The position numbers and the translations under genes are program-made. From assembly GCA_964397545.1 (NCBI GenBank), contig CAYNIW010000011.1:1-61572 (forward strand): a stretch of 61,572 nt of DNA, read 5' to 3'. Positions 16,401 through 23,939 of this stretch are shown here, piece after piece. The notes beneath the pieces were generated by a model, which was given only the letters and a program-made list of their open reading frames with translations, made no database searches and was not told where the DNA came from. Numbering within the stretch: the stretch's first letter is position 1; every line of letters starts with the position of its first letter. Origin of the DNA: JAFGIG01 sp964397545. GTDB taxonomy: Bacteria > SDB-A.

Positions 16401-18485
16401 TGTCCATCCGGGCATAGTAGAACCAGTCCAGGAGACGTTGAATGTCCCGGTGTAGACAGGCTCTATAAGAGCCTGAGGAACTGTGTCCCATCTTATTCCG
16501 AGGTTGCTCCACCCCCCCGTTATGGACGCCGAACCGTAGAACATGTTTACGCCGTCCACGTTGGCTCTGCTGTCATACCACATCCAGAAATACATGACAG
16601 CTGAATCCGAAAAAGACACGTCAACGCCGGGAAGGGTTAACCAGCCCCCATTGTTCTGGTAAATGCCGTCGAGGTTAGTCGCAATAACGTTGTATCCCGA
16701 CCTCGCTGTAGGCGGTCCGACGATGGGAACGCCTGTTTCCCAGTCCCCGGAAAGATAAAATCCTGCTGTGTCCCAGGGGAATTCGAAACCCCAGTAGCTG
16801 ACTGTCCTGCTGTGAAGGGCTACGGTAATGTGCGCGGGTGACCACGCCGATAGCCTCGTAGTATCTCCCGAATCCCTGACTCTGGACATTACGTAATATG
16901 TTCCGACTTCATCGTATGCTTTGTCCCTAAAAGGTTGGATGTCCCAGCCTGAAAAAGTTCCGTCTCCCCAGTCGAACTGGTATTCGACGGCGCCAGCCAC
17001 GATATCCGACGTGAAGTTATAAGAATTGAAAGTGATGCATGTGTCGGGTCCCGAGGGAGAAGCCAACGGACCCGCTATGAGCATCGTCGTGTCCAGCCTG
17101 ATATCGTCTATGTAAAAACCCGCCCTGTTTCCCGTCGTCCCGTCGTTGTCTCCGAATCTCCAGAGGAGCCTCAGGTCCTGAGAATGTCTGTAAGGCGTCA
17201 GCTCGACCTCATACAGAGTCCAGAGGGGAGAAGACCCTGTCCATCCGGGCATTGTCGTCCCCGTCCATGTGACGTTGTAACTGCCTGTATATACGGGCGT
17301 TACGTTAACACTCGGAACCGTGTCCCAGTAATAACCGTAGTTGCTCAACCCCCACGTGAAAGAATCGCTTCCCACCCAGAGGTTGACGCCGTCGTAATTT
17401 TGACGCGAGTCATACCACATCCAGAAATAGAGTTTGACCGAATCGCAGTTAGATAAGTCCATCTCAGGCGAGTTGAGCCAGCTCGCGTTTATTGAATAAT
17501 TCCCGTTAAGGTTCGTCGCCCAGACGTTCGCGCCGCTCCTCGCCATAAAAGGACCCGAATTGGGAATCCCCCACTGCCAGTCTCCGAGCTGATAGAGACC
17601 GACGAATCCGCCGTCGTCGGCTTCAAACCCCCAGTATCTCGCCGTCCTCGGCGTAACCATAACGGCGTGAAGAGGCGGAGACCAGTTTGAAAAGAGCGAA
17701 CTGTCGAAGGCGTCGCGGATTCGAGATGAGACAAAATACGTCCCAGGTGTGCTCCACGATTTAGAAGCCGTATTGGACGCGTCCCAGTTGGAATATGTCC
17801 CGTCTCCCCATGAAAACTGGTATTCGTAGCTTCCCGGGACAAGTTCTGAGGTGTAGATATATCCGGTTTCGACAAGTCCGCTATCCGTTCCCAAAGGATC
17901 GGTCGTCGGTCCCGGGATGTTTCCTCCCTGAATTGTCCGAATAGAGACGTTGTCAACTCCGAAATAATAATCCCTCTGACCTCTGTATGCAAAGGCGATC
18001 TGTATTGTGTCCGAGCCTCTCGCGAAAGGCATGATGTCAACAGAGTCCCATATGGAGTAATTTGTTCCGAAGTAAAACTGTATCTGCTGCCATGGAGTCC
18101 ACGATCCCGCGACAGACCTTCTTATGAGGACCGAAGCGGTGTCAGCGTCCCTTCCGGCTCTGTATCTGTATCCAATTGTGTATTTGAGCCACTGTGTGTA
18201 ATAGAGAGAGTCCGTCAGTTTCGGTGAATAAAGAGTGTCCCTGAGGGCAAAATTCCCCGCCAAAGTGCTCGATATCCACATGGTCATAGTCAGGGGGTCG
18301 AGGGGTCTAATCGGATGAGTGTCGTAAACCCTCCAATCCCACCGCCTAGGCCAGTTGACTCCCTGATCCCTCTTTGCGGAAGACCATCCGTCCGTCCACG
18401 GATTCATCTCGAAATCCCAGAAATAATACGCAGACAATGCCGACGTCAGAATCAGCATCGCAAATAATGTCAAGACTATTTTCAT
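13461..18485 (-). CDS. Giant modular secreted protein with PKD-like repeats and C-terminal FlgD-like sorting domain
   Basis: The 1674-residue protein has a signal peptide (MKIVLTLFAMLILTSALS). Three PKD-like domains share the core YQFxWGDGTxSxW (about residues 202-274, 478-557 and 758-840). Between them lie two near-identical jelly-roll/MAM-like modules of about 200 residues (about 275-475 and 558-755), each with WMWYDSR, a MPGWTGS motif and GFYIDDIR. Two further beta-rich modules, a CARDB-like stretch near 1195, a kelch-like region (about 1280-1530) and a FlgD-Ig-type end (VYDVTGRQIRN, then SGTYFWMMQT) follow. The start at 18485 has GGAGGGGGACAA before it and is 13 nt after the pilY1 stop. 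It is probably an exported adhesin or surface protein. Confidence 0.85.
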   Translation of the reverse strand: MKIVLTLFAMLILTSALSAYYFWDFEMNPWTDGWSSAKRDQGVNWPRRWDWRVYDTHPIRPLDPLTMTMWISSTLAGNFALRDTLYSPKLTDSLYYTQWLKYTIGYRYRAGRDADTASVLIRRSVAGSWTPWQQIQFYFGTNYSIWDSVDIMPFARGSDTIQIAFAYRGQRDYYFGVDNVSIRTIQGGNIPGPTTDPLGTDSGLVETGYIYTSELVPGSYEYQFSWGDGTYSNWDASNTASKSWSTPGTYFVSSRIRDAFDSSLFSNWSPPLHAVMVTPRTARYWGFEADDGGFVGLYQLGDWQWGIPNSGPFMARSGANVWATNLNGNYSINASWLNSPEMDLSNCDSVKLYFWMWYDSRQNYDGVNLWVGSDSFTWGLSNYGYYWDTVPSVNVTPVYTGSYNVTWTGTTMPGWTGSSPLWTLYEVELTPYRHSQDLRLLWRFGDNDGTTGNRAGFYIDDIRLDTTMLIAGPLASPSGPDTCITFNSYNFTSDIVAGAVEYQFDWGDGTFSGWDIQPFRDKAYDEVGTYYVMSRVRDSGDTTRLSAWSPAHITVALHSRTVSYWGFEFPWDTAGFYLSGDWETGVPIVGPPTARSGYNVIATNLDGIYQNNGGWLTLPGVDVSFSDSAVMYFWMWYDSRANVDGVNMFYGSASITGGWSNLGIRWDTVPQALIEPVYTGTFNVSWTGSTMPGWTGSAASWTLYSVNLTPLKNYTDLRFTWRLADNSGTTANGPGFYIDDIRIDTFMMPITGPLHAPWGPGWGYVNTNYSFLSDSAISSFGTLEYQFDWGDGTYSSWNTDRDALHQWSLEGLYSIRTRARVQSDTTLLGGWSPAHYIEIGVTGYFDPPWTFEPGNQGWKVSSVWERKSSTWYSGWNMPNSDNWSMWAIGTGQVYVCDTTFSPSAPVASDYRYLSWTACLRSSSSVAGDTAIVVFRTFRNTVWGDWNAAFFYTARTNANWFYKEISQLEGADSVQVGVIYIHRDGTSDTRFFGIDNVWLLNRPYVDEIVWNFEDQSKWDWVHTVTNNWPNGWNIRDEGTVSSLELDYAGNYSAWIGNTSSHNVPLVDTIISTAEWNPIDLQYFVWGIGFNNQYDSIKVLMCGMKEGVWSPWFTVKTYLRATTPSFRALDSADVSDSFASASKVEVAFVYYSRLNYGACVIDNIRLSSSESKDAFVSGGNPNIQGEFLPSGSNSVRATVKNNGSITANFTVRAVITDIGNGSVLMNETRDIASLAYLDSAVLDFGDVSFVEDHHYVRKIIIEYPGDENPGNDTSITSIRCFSPSWEKMADMPAAVSGAVAWFDEEGDLNVFGDSLHMVWDAGENSWSVKGYIPYRIQNAQGVRTTDRIYIWTDEPNLRDKLIVFDKLSGVFGTVDLPSGIASPTIAGFSGVGGDYLYVTESDLTGKPACYLYDENGERFMPATPLPGGFEGGTAVGTKDGVVYAGGDIYGGNVFFGKVNPASPTVINWSTDYMTPLIGKEGVSGGSSGRFIVFAGGRNTGTYSPKTYLFEDGYGWYQMQDLPAAVSDASVISRETENSSDSVEVFEFYMIGGKNTSGSTNESYRLVLKSSKRMNIETVSGSLPGAYGFFIGLASSNVFKDGVSVRLSLPGSSNVRWTVYDVTGRQIRNIETYLPTGLHVLRWDGRDDAGYEISSGTYFWMMQTDFGSESGKFLRVR
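16220..17660 (-). repeat. Two diverged in-frame repeat modules inside the giant protein gene
   Basis: The segments about 17060-17660 and 16220-16810 encode homologous modules, and the PKD-like segments between and after them also repeat. Shared DNA words encode YWGFE, ATNLxG, WMWYDSR, WTGxTMPGWTGS and GFYIDDIR. Unit length with its PKD partner is about 840 bp, consistent with internal duplication. Confidence 0.75.
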
Positions 18486-18498
18486 TTGTCCCCCTCCC

Positions 18499-21255
18499 TC
18501 AGTAAACTTCGTTCCAGTAAACGTATTTTTTCTTGAAACCGGGTCCGGCAATTTCTCTTACTATAGGCCCCGAACTCGTCATCACTATGACAACAGGTCC
18601 GTCCGGACCCACCGTGACCTGGGGAGAGGAAGGAATCCCGATGTGCCCGAGGTCTATCTGGTCTATCATTCTTCCCTCGAGGAGAGAAGCCACATACATC
18701 CTCGCGTAACCTGCTCCGATATCGCAGGGTCCCGCCTCTGCGGTGTCCGGAGCGAATGTCGTCCAATAGACGTAATTGCTGTAAATAAGAGGAAGGGAAG
18801 TGACCTTCTCGCCTGGGTGCGTGTGCTTGTAATAAAATCCGTTGTCCCCAGGGGACGCGGCAACATCAGTCAAAAGCACCATGTCCGCCATCGTCGCCGG
18901 AGCGCCAGCGCTGGGAGGTGACAAGAGCATGAAGAAATACCCGTATTTAGTAGTATCCATGGGGTTGTCCCTGTTGCCTGAGCCCCAGCAATACCAGTAT
19001 TGTCCGCTAAAATCCTGCGCCACTGCGACTGGAAAAAAACACGCCATGTCGGCGTCAGCCGGAGCGCCTGTGCTCGCCATGAAAGCTGTCCTCAATGTCC
19101 AGTTGGAAGGATTTGTGTCGGTTTCAGTGTCCATAACAAGGAGGTTCCCGGCAAGATCCGGCGCTATGACATAATCTACAAACCCGTTGATGTTCATATC
19201 CGTCATGGCTAATGATGCCGCGATGCCGTTGTTGTTAGGGTTTTCCCAACCTTTCGCCCAAGCCGTATTGTCTTTGAGACCCCAGAAAGCAAAGAAATCT
19301 CCGGTGTCCGGGAGAAATCCCCCTGCAAAGTCAGGCGCGTATCCGCCGCCTATGAAAAAACCCCAAACGGGAACCGCTGAATCTGGGTCAACTGGGTCGG
19401 TGTCCATTCTGAATTGTCCTGCTGTCGGTTGTGACCAGGTGTCGGCAAATCTTTTATATAATCCGCCGATTAGAGTTCCGGATATTTCGGCCAAAAGTTT
19501 CGGATATTCCGACGAATCAGGATTTGTCGGGACATAGGTTATATCGAGGATCAGGTAGTTGCTTCCTCCTTCCCTCTGTCCGACTATGAGAATTGTCCTC
19601 CAGTCGTCGGCGTCTTTCTGTCCGTTCATATCTACATCCGCCCAGAGGTCGGCCGCCGTTACAGGTCCGTCGAGAATATAGGTGTGCTGATTGTCGAGTG
19701 CCCAGATTTTCATTTTGCTCAGGGCAAATTTAGGTACCCAAGCCCAGACTTCTTTGCCTGTCGAAGCGTCGAAACAGTGAAGAACTCCTATGTTGGTTCC
19801 TACATAGACTCTCTTTCTGTTGTCTCTGTAGGCGTTGTTTTTCCTGAAATTTACGTAAGAAGGATCGCCGGTGTAGAAGGGGCTAGGCGCTCCTATCATC
19901 AAAGGCGCGCTGTGAAATATATCCCCGAGCTTCCAGCCAGGAGAAGCGGCGCTGTATCCTTCTCTTGTCCTCTGGACTATAAGGTCTTTTTCCCATCCTG
20001 AAAAGACTCCGAGTTCAGAGGGAAGGACATTTAGAAAAGTGAAGGGCGATTTCACGCCGAGCTGATTCGTGTAAAAAATCTTTCTTACGCCTGAAGGAGT
20101 CTGCTGAAGGGATTCTCCTGCGGTCCATATCTGCGGTCCCAGAACAGTGTCTCCCGTGAAAACGATAGCCCTTAACTGGCCGTCCCAGAATCCTCCTGAC
20201 TGCGGTCTGAAGGTCGCATAGACAATTGCCGTGTCGCTTATCATCGTCCGGACCACAGGGACGCTAGCGGGAGAGAAAGAAAAATTGTTTTCGAGTATTG
20301 ACTGAAAAATATTCTGAAGGGACTGGGAGAGTTCTTCTGCAGTCTGAGCTATATACGCGTAACCGTCGCAGTAATGAAAAGAAGGCGGCAGTGCTTGGTA
20401 TGATGTTCCGTGAGCGGACCTCGGGTTATACCATCCTGTGGTAGATCCCCATCCGGAAGGTATTGGCTGGGGCCATGTCCATGGCTCGTGGACGTGCGTG
20501 TGAGGGGGGTTATACTGCATGTCGGAATAATTGTATTTTTCTGGATTGTCTGTGCCTCCCCAATAAGCCGCCCAGTTGAGTTCGTTTCTGCCTTTTTGGG
20601 TTATGCCCGTTCCGAATCCGACCATAAATGGCGGTATTCCTCTTTCTCTGTAGCTTATTGCGGCTTCCCTGACAAGGCACCAGCTTCCACGCCAATCATC
20701 TGATTCATAGATCTGGGAGTAAGTCGCACTCGTTCCGTATCCGTTTGATTCACCGTCCGTTATGAATATCAGGTAATAACTTCTGCAGTCAAGGTCAGGA
20801 TGCGTCGTGTCGTAATGGTGTATCCATTCAGAGGCGAAATGAATAGAAGGACCGTTGGGAGTCCACCCGCCTGTTGTAGTGTGATTGGTATTCGTCCAAA
20901 TCGTGGAATAACCCGTTCCGAATGTGTCCGCCCTTAGTGAACCTGTCGCTTCACCCGGAAGATAGATATAGGGGTCGGGGTTGAATGTTCCGGAAGGTGT
21001 GTTGTAGAAAAATCCGGTCGCCAGGTCCACGCCGAGAATATCCCTGTCGGAGTCCTCGACTATTCCGTTGCCGTCGGCGTCGAGAAGGTTCTTTATAACC
21101 AGGAGAGCTTGTTGCATCCTCGTCCCTGCCATGCTTCCCGACCTGTCCAAAAACAACATGGCGGCCGGTTCGGCGGCGACCCTGAAAAGAACCTCGTCAT
21201 TTGCTGCTAAAAGAACGGGAAGAAAAAAAAGCAATAAAATATTTTTCCATTTCAT
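18499..21255 (-). CDS. pilY1: PilY1-like pilus tip protein with von Willebrand A domain
   Basis: The 918-residue protein has a signal peptide (MKWKNILLLFFLPVLLA). A vWA domain at about residues 25-330 shows the metal-ion site LFLDRSGSMAG and FITDGESNG. A PilC/PilY1-type beta-propeller follows, with VYVGTNIGVLHCFDASTGKE and later blade motifs. Acidic calcium-type loops occur in DADGNGIVEDSDRD and DVDMNGQKDADD. PilY1 proteins sit at type IV pilus tips and act in adhesion and extension. An in-frame start at 21300 was rejected: the ATG at 21255 has GGGGGAGAAT before it and directly precedes the signal peptide. The gene is 10 nt after the unknown secreted protein gene. Confidence 0.88.
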   Translation of the reverse strand: MKWKNILLLFFLPVLLAANDEVLFRVAAEPAAMLFLDRSGSMAGTRMQQALLVIKNLLDADGNGIVEDSDRDILGVDLATGFFYNTPSGTFNPDPYIYLPGEATGSLRADTFGTGYSTIWTNTNHTTTGGWTPNGPSIHFASEWIHHYDTTHPDLDCRSYYLIFITDGESNGYGTSATYSQIYESDDWRGSWCLVREAAISYRERGIPPFMVGFGTGITQKGRNELNWAAYWGGTDNPEKYNYSDMQYNPPHTHVHEPWTWPQPIPSGWGSTTGWYNPRSAHGTSYQALPPSFHYCDGYAYIAQTAEELSQSLQNIFQSILENNFSFSPASVPVVRTMISDTAIVYATFRPQSGGFWDGQLRAIVFTGDTVLGPQIWTAGESLQQTPSGVRKIFYTNQLGVKSPFTFLNVLPSELGVFSGWEKDLIVQRTREGYSAASPGWKLGDIFHSAPLMIGAPSPFYTGDPSYVNFRKNNAYRDNRKRVYVGTNIGVLHCFDASTGKEVWAWVPKFALSKMKIWALDNQHTYILDGPVTAADLWADVDMNGQKDADDWRTILIVGQREGGSNYLILDITYVPTNPDSSEYPKLLAEISGTLIGGLYKRFADTWSQPTAGQFRMDTDPVDPDSAVPVWGFFIGGGYAPDFAGGFLPDTGDFFAFWGLKDNTAWAKGWENPNNNGIAASLAMTDMNINGFVDYVIAPDLAGNLLVMDTETDTNPSNWTLRTAFMASTGAPADADMACFFPVAVAQDFSGQYWYCWGSGNRDNPMDTTKYGYFFMLLSPPSAGAPATMADMVLLTDVAASPGDNGFYYKHTHPGEKVTSLPLIYSNYVYWTTFAPDTAEAGPCDIGAGYARMYVASLLEGRMIDQIDLGHIGIPSSPQVTVGPDGPVVIVMTSSGPIVREIAGPGFKKKYVYWNEVY

Positions 21256-21265
21256 ATTCTCCCCC

Positions 21266-21802
21266 TTACCTCGTTCCCTGTGACGTGCGAAGATCGACAA
21301 CCAGAGCCAGAGGAAGGCATGCTTTCCCCGATCCGAGCTGAATCTCCATCACTGTATAGTAAATTCCTTCGGAATTGAAACCGCTGTCTTCAAATATGTT
21401 TACCGCGTAGTGCCACGCTTCCCTGTTCAATATTTTCCCCATGAAGGACACCTGAATCTTTTCAGGGAGCCTCAGGGGAAAACCGGGAGCGTAGCCTCTC
21501 AGACTTCCGATTTCAAAGCCGTATTCGTCCGGCCCGTGAATGTAAATCACAACCGGATCGTATAGCAAGACACCCGAGGGGAGAGAGGGATCATCTCTTA
21601 TCTGGTAATCTTCGAGAACGGCTTTTCGGATATCGTCTGTTTCAAGGGCGGTCGAAGAGACGGTAGGACCGGGTGTTCTCAGCGAAAACCATTTGACCGG
21701 CTCTCTCTCCTGCGGAGGTGCCATGTCCTCGTTTTGTTCACGCGCTGAAGCGCTGTGAAAGACAAAAAAAGCTAAAAATAAAATCATCGTGACCTTGAGC
21801 AT
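21266..21802 (-). CDS. Secreted protein of unknown function in minor-pilin operon
   Basis: I do not recognise this family. The 178-residue product has a signal peptide (MLKVTMILFLAFFVFHSASA) and a soluble remainder containing PVVIYIHGPDEYGFEIG and KIQVSFMGKIL. No cysteines, prepilin leader or transmembrane helix appear after the signal. The ATG at 21802 is preferred to the one at 21808 because AAAGGAGG is 7 nt away. Its position between the PilX-like and PilY1-like genes suggests a role in pilus tip assembly, but this is inferred from location only. Confidence 0.75.
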   Translation of the reverse strand: MLKVTMILFLAFFVFHSASAREQNEDMAPPQEREPVKWFSLRTPGPTVSSTALETDDIRKAVLEDYQIRDDPSLPSGVLLYDPVVIYIHGPDEYGFEIGSLRGYAPGFPLRLPEKIQVSFMGKILNREAWHYAVNIFEDSGFNSEGIYYTVMEIQLGSGKACLPLALVVDLRTSQGTR

Positions 21803-21815
21803 ATCCATTCCTCCT

Positions 21816-22259
21816 TTACGGATAACCTGTCGTCCCGCCGGGCACAGGCGCGGCGGTAGTGCCGACGAGTATCTGTGAACGGCCTTTGCGGGGCGATGTT
21901 ATCTGTTCTTCTCCGGTTATCTTGTAAGAATAATTCAATGCCACGAGCGCTCTCTCGTTAGCAGTCCATGACGACGTGTAGCCGGGAAGAACTTTCGTCG
22001 TCTTGGTCATAGTGTCAACCTGGCACCAGACATTTCCAATTGAAAAAGTATCGCCGTGGTCTGGCTGATATACAGTTCCGAGTGTCGCTGTTACTCTTTC
22101 AGCTCCGGCTTCAGTCCCCCTGAAAGCCTGAGTTTTGTGCTTTATGACGTCTGTTATTCTCATGTCGGAAGTAGCCAGCATGAAAGCCGCGCCGACGAGA
22201 AGTGCGCCTGCGACGAGAATGCTCAGGGCCAGTATGAGAGCTATTCCTTTTCTGTTCAT
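21816..22259 (-). CDS. PilX-like minor pilin
   Basis: The 147-residue protein begins MNRKGIALILALSILVAGAL, the short basic leader plus hydrophobic helix of PilX-type prepilins. The cleavage Gly is followed by Ile instead of Phe, as is usual for PilX N-terminal families. The rest is a small globular domain (RITDVIKHKTQAFRGTEAGA, with the Glu-containing helix). It lies 9 nt after the PilW-like gene. Confidence 0.82.
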   Translation of the reverse strand: MNRKGIALILALSILVAGALLVGAAFMLATSDMRITDVIKHKTQAFRGTEAGAERVTATLGTVYQPDHGDTFSIGNVWCQVDTMTKTTKVLPGYTSSWTANERALVALNYSYKITGEEQITSPRKGRSQILVGTTAAPVPGGTTGYP

Positions 22260-22268
22260 CTTACCCCC

Positions 22269-22874
22269 TTACATCCTGCTTCTTATGGTGACAATTCTGC
22301 TGAAAGTTATGGTATCTGCTGACGTGGGATTTCTCACAGCTCTCTGGTTATATGTCGTGACCCTCAGCTCGACGTGCGTTACATCGAGAGTGTTAGCTGT
22401 GACTGAATCATTCTCGTCATAAGGGACTATATCGAAATTATCGACGCCTGGGATGAGAAGGTTGTAAGTATACAATCCGCCGGTGTATCTGATGTTGTAG
22501 ACATTTTTCGACGCCGCGTCGTAAATTATGCCGAATGTCTCGAAAGCGGTGTCGAGGGATCCGTTCCCGAAAGTGGCTTCCGGATATACGTCGGCATAAT
22601 AACAAAAAGAATCGTTTCCGCTGGAGTCATAGTGAAGTTTGAATACCTTAAAAATCGTCGTGTCCCCGAACTCTCTCGTGTTGCCCGGGATAGCCCTCAT
22701 CTCTTTCGCTGCAATCCTCAATATCGCTTCGGCGGACTGCATCGCCTCGGACCTTCCTTCCATTACCGACTGATGGTTTCGTTCCTGAGTGTAGTAAAAT
22801 ACGAGAACGCCGATTAAGGCGAGACCCATCGTCAGGGCGCCGAGAAGTTCAATGAGCGAAAATCCTTTTTTCAT
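22269..22874 (-). CDS. PilW-like minor pilin
   Basis: The 201-residue prepilin has the leader MKKGFSLIELLGALTMGLAL, with Gly-Phe cleavage site and Glu at +5. The start at 22874 is chosen over an overlapping GTG at 22883 because GAGAGGTGAT is well spaced and the leader is then of standard length. The remaining beta-rich domain resembles PilW/PilJ-type pseudopilins. The start lies 5 nt after the PilV-like stop. Confidence 0.85.
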   Translation of the reverse strand: MKKGFSLIELLGALTMGLALIGVLVFYYTQERNHQSVMEGRSEAMQSAEAILRIAAKEMRAIPGNTREFGDTTIFKVFKLHYDSSGNDSFCYYADVYPEATFGNGSLDTAFETFGIIYDAASKNVYNIRYTGGLYTYNLLIPGVDNFDIVPYDENDSVTANTLDVTHVELRVTTYNQRAVRNPTSADTITFSRIVTIRSRM

Positions 22875-22879
22875 CGGTA

Positions 22880-23230
22880 TCACCTCTCGGCTACATAGGT
22901 TAAAATAGTGTCATAAACCGGCTGATTCAGCCTGTTTCTCCAGGAATAGATAACCATTAGATTTTTTGCCCTTAAACCCGTGGGGTCCGGCGTAACAGTC
23001 CAGACGATTCTCGTCGAACCGAAAGTCGAATCTCCGTCGGCTATCAGGCTGTAATCGATGCTTTTTATCCACTCCATGAAATCCTCAAGGTCGTTTATGG
23101 CCTTTTTCTCAATGCGGACACTCAGCTCTGCTTCCATTGTCCGAACCCTCGCCGCTCCGAGCGCTACTATGCCAATAGCAAAAAGGACTACGACTACGAG
23201 GACCTCGAGATATGAAAAACCTCTCTTCAT
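22880..23230 (-). CDS. PilV-like minor pilin
   Basis: The 116-residue prepilin starts MKRGFSYLEVLVVVVLFAIG, a canonical type IV prepilin leader with Glu+5. It is short for PilV, with a globular part of about 85 residues. GGGGGCAGAG precedes the ATG. It lies 10 nt after the FimT/GspH-like gene. Confidence 0.85.
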   Translation of the reverse strand: MKRGFSYLEVLVVVVLFAIGIVALGAARVRTMEAELSVRIEKKAINDLEDFMEWIKSIDYSLIADGDSTFGSTRIVWTVTPDPTGLRAKNLMVIYSWRNRLNQPVYDTILTYVAER

Positions 23231-23240
23231 CTCTGCCCCC

Positions 23241-23702
23241 TCAATATTTCACGATTCTCGCGATTCCGGTCGCGGGAATCACTTTGACGGAAAGTTTCCT
23301 GTTTCCGCTCGATATCATAACTGAATCCGTCGGGGCGGTCCCGAGCGAGTATGTCACTGATCCTGTCGGCAGGAAAAATATCTCGCCGTAAAAACCCGCG
23401 CTGAGCGTAACGCCGCTGGGTATTTCTCCTTTTGTCCCGAGAGATTGAGCTGAACCGGCGACCCCGCCCTGCCATTTGCACAGTTCGTATTGCCCAGAAG
23501 GGCTGTTGAACCTCATCAGGACTGTATCAGCTCTTGTTATGGCGAGCTCTCTCGCCTCTCTGACAGCACCTATGATCTGCCTCGTCGTTCTGTCCACTTT
23601 GTCGTTGAGCGCTCTGACGAGAGGGATCGATATCGAGACAATCAAACCCATGAGGACAACGACGACCATGAGTTCGATTATCGAAAAACCTTTTTTAACC
23701 AT
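23241..23702 (-). CDS. FimT/GspH-like minor pilin
   Basis: The 153-residue prepilin begins MVKKGFSIIELMVVVVLMGL and contains the GspH/FimT pattern of a second helix (IIGAVREARELAITRADTVL) and a beta-rich C-terminus. The ATG at 23702 follows GGAGGTCTTAT. A longer in-frame start at 23732 would leave a non-standard leader and was rejected. It is the first gene of the pilus operon. The 237 bp upstream, before the RND operon stop, contains no other gene, and I could not identify its promoter with confidence. Confidence 0.87.
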   Translation of the reverse strand: MVKKGFSIIELMVVVVLMGLIVSISIPLVRALNDKVDRTTRQIIGAVREARELAITRADTVLMRFNSPSGQYELCKWQGGVAGSAQSLGTKGEIPSGVTLSAGFYGEIFFLPTGSVTYSLGTAPTDSVMISSGNRKLSVKVIPATGIARIVKY

Positions 23703-23899
23703 ATAAGACCTCCGTATTTTCATACACCCCAATTAAGCAATATCTTTGCCGAAATTTCGATTACATCAAAACCGTTTTATGTTACACCAATTAATAACTT
23801 GCCTGTAACAGAAGTTTTCGGGGATATATGGTTTTATCTAAAAAAGATGAAAAAATAATCACTGATGTGAATTTCTCTTCATCTATTCTTTAACTTTGA

Positions 23900-23927
23900 A
23901 ACAAAGGGCTCTGACGAGCCCTTTGTT
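23900..23927 (-). terminator. Terminator hairpin after the RND efflux operon
   Basis: Perfect 12-bp arms AACAAAGGGCTC and GAGCCCTTTGTT enclose a TGAC loop. It begins about 12 nt downstream of the RND gene stop at 23940. The following T run is short, so termination may be inefficient. Confidence 0.65.
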
Positions 23928-23939
23928 ACTATCCTAACA

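Noticed and set aside
16220..17660. Repeated DNA as a possible CRISPR or tandem mobile repeat
   Set aside because: The repeats are long, diverged and in frame; they encode protein modules.
14000..18040. Many open frames on both strands within the giant protein gene
   Set aside because: Low-complexity Arg/Ser-rich shadows of a continuous 1674-codon reading frame; no ribosome sites or motifs.
23703..23899. A gene between the pilus and RND operons
   Set aside because: Only short antisense frames exist, with no ribosome site or conserved features.
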